Shown piece after piece: positions 59,144 to 64,000 of a DNA stretch of 64,000 bases (position 1 is its first letter; each line of letters opens with the position of its first letter). The DNA is taken from positions 1-64,000 of the forward strand of contig NZ_JBHTMU010000007.1 of NCBI RefSeq assembly GCF_042679605.1, written 5' to 3'. A model generated the notes under the pieces. The model made no database searches and was not told where the DNA came from. It saw only the letters and a list, made by a program, of their open reading frames with translations. The stretch is from Litorisediminicola beolgyonensis (lineage in GTDB: Bacteria > Pseudomonadota > Alphaproteobacteria > Rhodobacterales > Rhodobacteraceae). The position numbers and the translations under genes were made by a program.

Positions 59144-60079
59144 ATGACAGACCCGAAGGACATAGCGCGCTCGGAGAAGAGTGGGGAAGAGCGGCCTGAC
59201 CAACAGGTCCGCCGCGCACCCTTTCTTCGGCTGCGGATGCGGGACATCACCGGCGCGCCTATCGACACGACGCTGACCGGGCTGGCGGTGGCGACACTGT
59301 CGCCTCCGGGGCAGGTCTACCTGTCGATGTGCTTTCTGGTCCTGATCGTCATCGACCCCGCGGGACTGGCGGGGTTTCTGACCCTCCCGCTCGAGCTGCT
59401 CCTCTATTTCGCCGTCGTTCTGGCCTATGTCGCGGTCTATCTCCTGCTGAGCCGCGTCGGCATCGCCATCGACCGCACGTTCCGGCTGCGGGCCCCGACG
59501 CTCCTCATCAGCGCCCTGAGCACGCTTTGTCTCGCGGTTCTTCTCGAGGCGATGGTCCGGCTCCTGACCCACGGAGCGGCGACGGTCATCTCGCCCGCGC
59601 TTCTCCTGAAATATGTCTGCCTTGTCGGCTTCTTCGACTCGGTCTTCTTCCTGTTCGTGTTCCACCAAATCCTGGCGCGCCGCCGGACGGGCCGCGCCGC
59701 CCGCGCCAGCGCCGTTTCGGCGGATGCGCAGGCCGCGCGCCATATCGTGATCGGCGCCGAGCGCCTGCCCATCGCCAAGATCCAGCATATCGAGGCGCGC
59801 GAGCATTTCGTCCATGTCACGCTCGAGAACCGCTCGATCACACAGCGCGCGCGGCTTCGCGACATCGTCGCCCAGACGACGCCCGAGGACGGCTTTCAAC
59901 CTCACCGCTCGTGGTGGGTCGCCCGGCATGGCGCGCGGGACATCGCGCGCGACGGCAACAAGCTGGTGATCCGGCTCAAGGACGATACCAAGGTCCCGGT
60001 CGCCCGCACCCGGCTCGACGAGCTGCGCGGCTGGATCGAGGATCACGCCCCCGAGCTGCGTCAGGACGAAGCAGGCTGA
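59144..60079 (+). CDS. Membrane-anchored LytTR transcriptional regulator
   Basis: The 311-residue product has about four hydrophobic segments (about 48-190), and a C-terminal LytTR DNA-binding domain (about 205-300) with IQHIEAREHFVHVTLENR and FQPHRSWWVARHGARDI. LytTR domains bind DNA by beta strands and usually sit in response regulators; here the domain is fused to a membrane part, as in a simple one-component membrane sensor. AGGAGG lies 14 bases before the ATG, which is long. An ABC exporter operon follows after 64 bases, a plausible target. Confidence 0.88.
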   Translation: MTDPKDIARSEKSGEERPDQQVRRAPFLRLRMRDITGAPIDTTLTGLAVATLSPPGQVYLSMCFLVLIVIDPAGLAGFLTLPLELLLYFAVVLAYVAVYLLLSRVGIAIDRTFRLRAPTLLISALSTLCLAVLLEAMVRLLTHGAATVISPALLLKYVCLVGFFDSVFFLFVFHQILARRRTGRAARASAVSADAQAARHIVIGAERLPIAKIQHIEAREHFVHVTLENRSITQRARLRDIVAQTTPEDGFQPHRSWWVARHGARDIARDGNKLVIRLKDDTKVPVARTRLDELRGWIEDHAPELRQDEAG

Positions 60080-60143
60080 TCGACTTTCTTCCCGCGTCCC
60101 GTCCACTAGGTGCTGTCGCAGTAAGCGGAAAGGACTGCGCCGG

Positions 60144-60797
60144 ATGCTGAGCGCCGCCACGATCGTCAAACGCTATCCCGGCGCCGAGGGGCCGGTCGAC
60201 GTGCTGCGCGGCGTGTCGCTGACGCTCGCGCAGGGTGAAAGCGTGGCCCTCACAGGGGAATCGGGCTCCGGCAAAAGCACGCTTCTGCATGTGCTCGCCT
60301 GCCTCGACACCGCCGATAGCGGCCGGCTGACGCTGGGCGACACGCGCCTCGACACGCTCGACGAAGCCGGGCGCGCGCGCATCCGGCGCGAGCGGATCGG
60401 CATCGTCTTCCAGTCGCTGAACCTCGTGCCCTCGATGACCGTGGCGCAGAACCTGGCGCTTCAGGCCCGGTTTGCAGGACGGCTCGACCCGGCCTGGCTG
60501 GGCGAGCTGACCGAGCGGCTCGGTCTCGGGTCGCTGGTCACGCGCTACCCCGAGGAACTGTCCGGCGGCCAGCAGCAGCGCGTCGCCATCGGGCGCGCCA
60601 TCGCCAATCGGCCGGAGGTGCTGCTGGCGGACGAGCCGACCGGCAATCTCGACGAGGCGACCGCCGACGGCGTCCTGACCCTCATGCAGGAGCTGGTCGC
60701 CGAAACGGGCGCCGCGCTCCTGATGGTGACCCACTCCCAACGTCATGCCGAGCGGATGGGCCGGCAGCTGCATCTCGAACGGGGCGTGCTGGCATGA
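60144..60797 (+). CDS. ABC transporter ATP-binding protein (LolD/MacB type)
   Basis: The 217-residue ATPase has Walker A GESGSGKST, the Q loop FQSLNLVPSMT, signature LSGGQQQR, Walker B VLLADEPTGNLDE, and the H-loop His in VTHSQRHAERM. It belongs to the MacB/LolD-like type that pairs with FtsX-like permeases. It overlaps the permease start by 4 bases (ATGA). Confidence 0.94.
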   Translation: MLSAATIVKRYPGAEGPVDVLRGVSLTLAQGESVALTGESGSGKSTLLHVLACLDTADSGRLTLGDTRLDTLDEAGRARIRRERIGIVFQSLNLVPSMTVAQNLALQARFAGRLDPAWLGELTERLGLGSLVTRYPEELSGGQQQRVAIGRAIANRPEVLLADEPTGNLDEATADGVLTLMQELVAETGAALLMVTHSQRHAERMGRQLHLERGVLA

Positions 60798-63187
60798 CAC
60801 GGGCCGGGCTCGCGGTGCTCTGGTCGCATTGGCGGCGTCATCCGCTGCAACTGGCGACGCTGGTCTTGGGCCTGGCGCTGGCGACCGCGCTCTGGTCCGG
60901 CGTCCAGGCGATCAACGCCGAGGCCCGCGCGTCCTATTCCGATGCGGCGGGCGCTCTCGGGCAGGCGCCGCTCGACGAGCTGACCGCGCCGGACGGCATC
61001 CCTCTCGACACCTACGCCGCCTTGCGCCGTCAGGGATACCTCGTGACGCCCCGGGTCTCCGGCCCTTGGCCCGGAGCTCCGGAGATCACGCTGCGCGGGA
61101 TCGATCCGCTGACCGCTCCGCCCGAGGCCGGAACGCAGGCCTATGTCGGGGACGGAGAGGTTCTGGCGCGGATGCTCTCGCAGCCCGGCTTGCTCCTCGC
61201 CGCTCCCGAGACCCGCGCGCGCCTGCCCGAGGACGCCCCGCCGAGCCTCGCGGCGCCGGGGCTCGCCAGCGGCGTCGTGCTCACCGATGTGGTGACCGCC
61301 CTGCGGCTTCTCGGGACCGACCGGCTCGATGCGCTGGCCGTCTATCCGGAGAAGCCGCGCGGGCTGCCGCCGCTGTCGGAGGCCCCCGACCTGACGCTCC
61401 GTCGGGCCGAGGATGGCTCCGATCTGGCGGAGCTGACCCGAAGCTTTCACCTCAACCTCACGGCCTTCGGGCTTCTGAGCTTTGCGGTGGGTCTCTTCAT
61501 CGTGCAATCGGCCATCGGCCTCGCCTTCGAGCAACGGCGCGCCACGATCCGGACGCTTCGGGCCTTGGGCCTGAGCCTTGGCCGCACCATCGCGCTTCTG
61601 GCCTCCGAGTTGGCGGTGATCGCGCTCGGCGCCGGTCTCCTGGGCGTGGCGCTCGGATATGCGGTGGCTGCGGCGCTTCTGCCGGGCGTCGCTGGAACGC
61701 TGCGAGGTCTCTACGGGGCGCAAGTGTCGGGGCAGTTGAACTTCGATCCGGCCTGGGCGGCCTGGGCGCTCGTCATCGCGCTTGTCGGCGCTGCGGTCGC
61801 GGGCGCGCAGGCGCTCTGGCAAGTGGCGCGCATGCCGCTTCTGGCCCCGGCGCAACCGCGCGCCTGGGCGATGGCCTCGGCGCGGGTCCTGCGCTGGCAG
61901 GCCTTGGGCGCGGCGGCGCTTCTGACGCTCTCGGCGCTTCTGGTCATCCTGGGCGACGGCCTGATCGCTGCCTTCGCCTGCCTCGGAGCGCTCCTGATCG
62001 GGTCGGCGCTCGCCCTGCCGCCGTTCCTGACGCTGGTCCTCAAGGCGGTGTCTCGGCTGCGAATGGGCCCGGTCGGAGACTGGCTCATCGCCGACGGACG
62101 CCAACAGGTCCCGGCCCTGTCGCTGGCGCTGATGGCGCTGCTGCTGGCGCTCGCGGCGAATATCGGCGTGGGCACGATGGTCGGCTCCTTCCGCACCACC
62201 TTCACCGGCTGGCTCGACCAGAGGCTGGCGGCCGAGCTTTACGTCACCGCCCCCGATGCCGAAACCGCCGCCGAGGTGCGCGCCCTGGCCGAGGCGCGCG
62301 CTCGTGCCGTCCTGCCGATCTGGTCCGTCGAGACGACGCTGCGCGGACAACCCGGCGATGTCTACGGCATCGTCGATGACGCGACCTATCGCGACAACTG
62401 GCCGCTCCTCTCGGCGACCGGGGACGTGTGGGATCGGCTGGCCGCGGGCGACGCAGCGCTCGTGAACGAGCAACTGGCCCGCCGCGAGGATCTCGCGCTC
62501 GGTGACGAGATCGCCATTCTTGACGGCTGGCGTCTGCCGATTGCCGGGATTTACTCGGATTACGGCAATCCCGAAGCTCAGGCCTTCGTCGCGGCTGAGG
62601 CCCTGGCCGCGCGCGTCCCGCCGGAACCGAGGCTGCGCTTCGCGATCCGCATCGACCCCGAGGCCGCGCCCGCGCTGGCGCAGGAATTGCTGGAGAAGAC
62701 CGCCCTGCCCCCGGCAGGTCTTCTCAATCAGGCCGAGGTCAAGCGCCGGTCGCTGCAGGTCTTCGACCGGACGTTCCTCGTGACCGGCAGCCTGAACGTG
62801 ATGACGCTCGGCGTCGCTGGCTTCGCCATGCTGACCGCGCTCCTGACGCTCGCGGATCGGCGCTTGCCGCAGCTCGCCCCGGTCTGGGCCTTGGGCCTCA
62901 CCCCCCGCCGCCTCGCGACGCTTGAGCTGACGCGGACGGCTCTCCTGGCCGCGCTGACCTGGGCGCTGGCGGTGCCGGTCGGACTTGCCCTCGCCTGGGT
63001 GCTGCTCGCCGTCGTCAATGTCGAGGCGTTCGGCTGGCGGCTGCCCATGCGGCTCTTCCCCGGCGAGTTGCTGCGGCTCTTCTTCTGGGCCGAGGTCGCT
63101 GCGCTCGTCGCCTGCGCCTGGCCGATCCTGCGCCTGACGCGACTGCCGGCGGAGCGGCTTTTGAGGGTCTTCGCCAATGATCGCTAG
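60794..63187 (+). CDS. FtsX-like ABC transporter permease
   Basis: The 797-residue permease has FtsX/MacB-like folds in two halves. It shows an N-terminal helix, a large periplasmic domain, and several transmembrane segments (LLSFAVGLFIVQSAIGLAF, LLVILGDGLIAAFACLGALL), repeated in the second half and ending with LLRLFFWAEVAALVACAWPIL. This two-half form is seen in lipoprotein-releasing and lipid/peptide exporters. It is coupled to the ATPase upstream and overlaps the CrtC/AttH-like gene by 11 bases. Together these resemble the AttEFGH set. Confidence 0.9.
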   Translation: MTRAGLAVLWSHWRRHPLQLATLVLGLALATALWSGVQAINAEARASYSDAAGALGQAPLDELTAPDGIPLDTYAALRRQGYLVTPRVSGPWPGAPEITLRGIDPLTAPPEAGTQAYVGDGEVLARMLSQPGLLLAAPETRARLPEDAPPSLAAPGLASGVVLTDVVTALRLLGTDRLDALAVYPEKPRGLPPLSEAPDLTLRRAEDGSDLAELTRSFHLNLTAFGLLSFAVGLFIVQSAIGLAFEQRRATIRTLRALGLSLGRTIALLASELAVIALGAGLLGVALGYAVAAALLPGVAGTLRGLYGAQVSGQLNFDPAWAAWALVIALVGAAVAGAQALWQVARMPLLAPAQPRAWAMASARVLRWQALGAAALLTLSALLVILGDGLIAAFACLGALLIGSALALPPFLTLVLKAVSRLRMGPVGDWLIADGRQQVPALSLALMALLLALAANIGVGTMVGSFRTTFTGWLDQRLAAELYVTAPDAETAAEVRALAEARARAVLPIWSVETTLRGQPGDVYGIVDDATYRDNWPLLSATGDVWDRLAAGDAALVNEQLARREDLALGDEIAILDGWRLPIAGIYSDYGNPEAQAFVAAEALAARVPPEPRLRFAIRIDPEAAPALAQELLEKTALPPAGLLNQAEVKRRSLQVFDRTFLVTGSLNVMTLGVAGFAMLTALLTLADRRLPQLAPVWALGLTPRRLATLELTRTALLAALTWALAVPVGLALAWVLLAVVNVEAFGWRLPMRLFPGELLRLFFWAEVAALVACAWPILRLTRLPAERLLRVFANDR

Positions 63188-64000
63188 GACAGCCAGCCTG
63201 CTTCTCGTCATCGCCTCCGGCGCCGCCGCCCAGGGCTATGCCGGGCTCGGAACCGAGGCCGAGGGCTTCGCCGTCCCCGATCCCGATAAGCGCCTGACCT
63301 TCCCCGAGGATCACTTCCCCCATCCCGATTTCCGGATCGAATGGTGGTATATCACCGCGACGCTCGACGGGGCCGACGGGCAGGATTACGGGCTGCAATG
63401 GACGCTGTTCCGCACCGGCCTCGTGCCGCCCGGGCCCGATACGCCCGGGACCGCGTTCTGGCTAGGTCACGCCGCGGTCACCAGCGCCGAGACGCATCTT
63501 GCGACCGAACGGTTCGGCCGCGGCGATCTGGGCCAGGCGGGCGTGACCGAGCCGTTCGAGGCCTTTATCGACGATTGGGTCTTCACCTCGACCGCCGAGC
63601 CGGGCGCGGACCCGTTCTCGGCCGCGCGGCTCACCGCCCGGGGCACTGAGTTTTCCTACGACGTCGCGCTGACAGCGGAAGGTCCGCTCGTCCTTCAGGG
63701 AGACGCGGGCTACTCGGTAAAATCCGAGAGCGGCCAGTCGAGCTACTATTACTCGCAACCCTTCTACGCGGTGGACGGCACGCTCTCCCTGCCCTCGGGG
63801 ACGGTCGAGGTCACTGGATCGGCGTGGCTCGACCGGGAATGGTCCTCGCAGCCCCTGGCCGAGGATCAGGACGGCTGGGACTGGTTTTCGCTTTCCTTCG
63901 ACGATGGCGCAAAGCTGATGGCCTTCGGTTTGCGCGACAGCTCGGGCGGCCACTTCACCTCTGCCACCTGGATCGAGCCGGACGGCACGCCCACGCCCTA
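63177..64000 (+). CDS. CrtC/AttH-like secreted lipocalin-fold protein (partial, cut by window end)
   Basis: The frame is open to the window end (274 residues so far). It has a signal peptide (to about residue 19, ending SGAAAQ), then DFRIEWWYITATLDGADG, a repeated beta-rich fold, SYYYSQPFYAVDGTLSLPSG, and SAWLDREWSSQPLAEDQDGW. This pattern fits the CrtC (hydroxyneurosporene synthase-like) family, which includes AttH. In context with an ABC exporter it is more likely AttH-like, a periplasmic partner, than a carotenoid enzyme. ATG 63177 overlaps the permease gene. Confidence 0.85.
   Translation, partial: MIARTASLLLVIASGAAAQGYAGLGTEAEGFAVPDPDKRLTFPEDHFPHPDFRIEWWYITATLDGADGQDYGLQWTLFRTGLVPPGPDTPGTAFWLGHAAVTSAETHLATERFGRGDLGQAGVTEPFEAFIDDWVFTSTAEPGADPFSAARLTARGTEFSYDVALTAEGPLVLQGDAGYSVKSESGQSSYYYSQPFYAVDGTLSLPSGTVEVTGSAWLDREWSSQPLAEDQDGWDWFSLSFDDGAKLMAFGLRDSSGGHFTSATWIEPDGTPTP

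Noticed and set aside
63177..64000. Carotenoid hydratase (CrtC) as a pigment-pathway gene
   Set aside because: No other carotenoid or photosynthesis gene is near, and the ABC exporter context fits the AttH-like branch of the same fold better.

Overview
The window looks like ordinary chromosome from a GC-rich (about two thirds G+C by eye) alphaproteobacterium of the order Rhodobacterales, Roseobacter/Paracoccus group. Support comes from the soxRSVWXYZABCDEF order, the trgA-trgB-cysK tellurite-resistance block, the pccR/pccB/pccA propionyl-CoA genes, a mitochondrial-type complex I accessory subunit (NDUFA12 family), a HemB without zinc cysteines, and many tightly packed, translationally coupled operons. 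I see no prophage, insertion sequence, CRISPR array or plasmid module.

Layout. 0-9.6 kb: an unidentified gene tail, a low-complexity hypothetical, accB-accC-aat (fatty acid synthesis and the N-end rule), two minus-strand genes (DUF2155 and NDUFA12 families), a GT61 glycosyltransferase that looks out of place, ridA, clpX, clpP and a photolyase-like protein whose two domains are in reversed order. 9.6-21.2 kb: a complete thiosulfate-oxidation (Sox) cluster. soxVWXYZABCDEF runs on the minus strand, with soxS, soxR and soxT divergent from it. 21.3-32.8 kb: an MscS channel, cysK, trgB, trgA, cfa, phr and mfd, all on the minus strand. 32.8-35.5 kb: a small membrane protein, hemB, a SYLF-domain lipoprotein and a long inverted repeat. 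35.5-47.6 kb: the methylmalonyl-CoA route (scpA, pccA, pccB) with several small envelope proteins, a Bcr/CflA-type exporter and the regulator pccR. 47.6-56 kb: an AmpD-like amidase, an excalibur lipoprotein, gatA-gatC, a dedicated ketosynthase/ACP pair with lpxD, and a divergent L,D-transpeptidase / MepK-like peptidase pair. 56-64 kb: two identical tRNA-Asp genes, a LysR regulator facing a methyltransferase, a pirin, and a membrane LytTR regulator followed by an ABC exporter and a CrtC/AttH-like lipocalin cut by the window end.

How the genes work together. In the Sox region the periplasmic enzymes (SoxXA, YZ, B, CD) oxidise thiosulfate. SoxV, SoxW and SoxS deliver reductant, SoxT probably imports sulfur, and SoxR is a persulfide-type ArsR repressor. 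I find two perfect ATTC-N8-GAAT dyads (before soxX and before soxC) and two degenerate ones (before soxB and between soxV and soxS). A terminator-like hairpin lies between soxA and soxB. Together these suggest that the cluster is read as several separately controlled units. In the propionyl-CoA region, TTTGCAAA elements before pccB and before pccR match what is reported for PccR control.

Most unusual items: the domain-swapped photolyase-like protein (8383-9570), three back-to-back perfect hairpins between it and soxF (9560-9626), the multi-operator Sox architecture, a 24-residue ORF with a perfect ribosome-binding site (38213-38287), and two genes (trgB and the ampD-like gene) that appear to start with CTG at coupled junctions.
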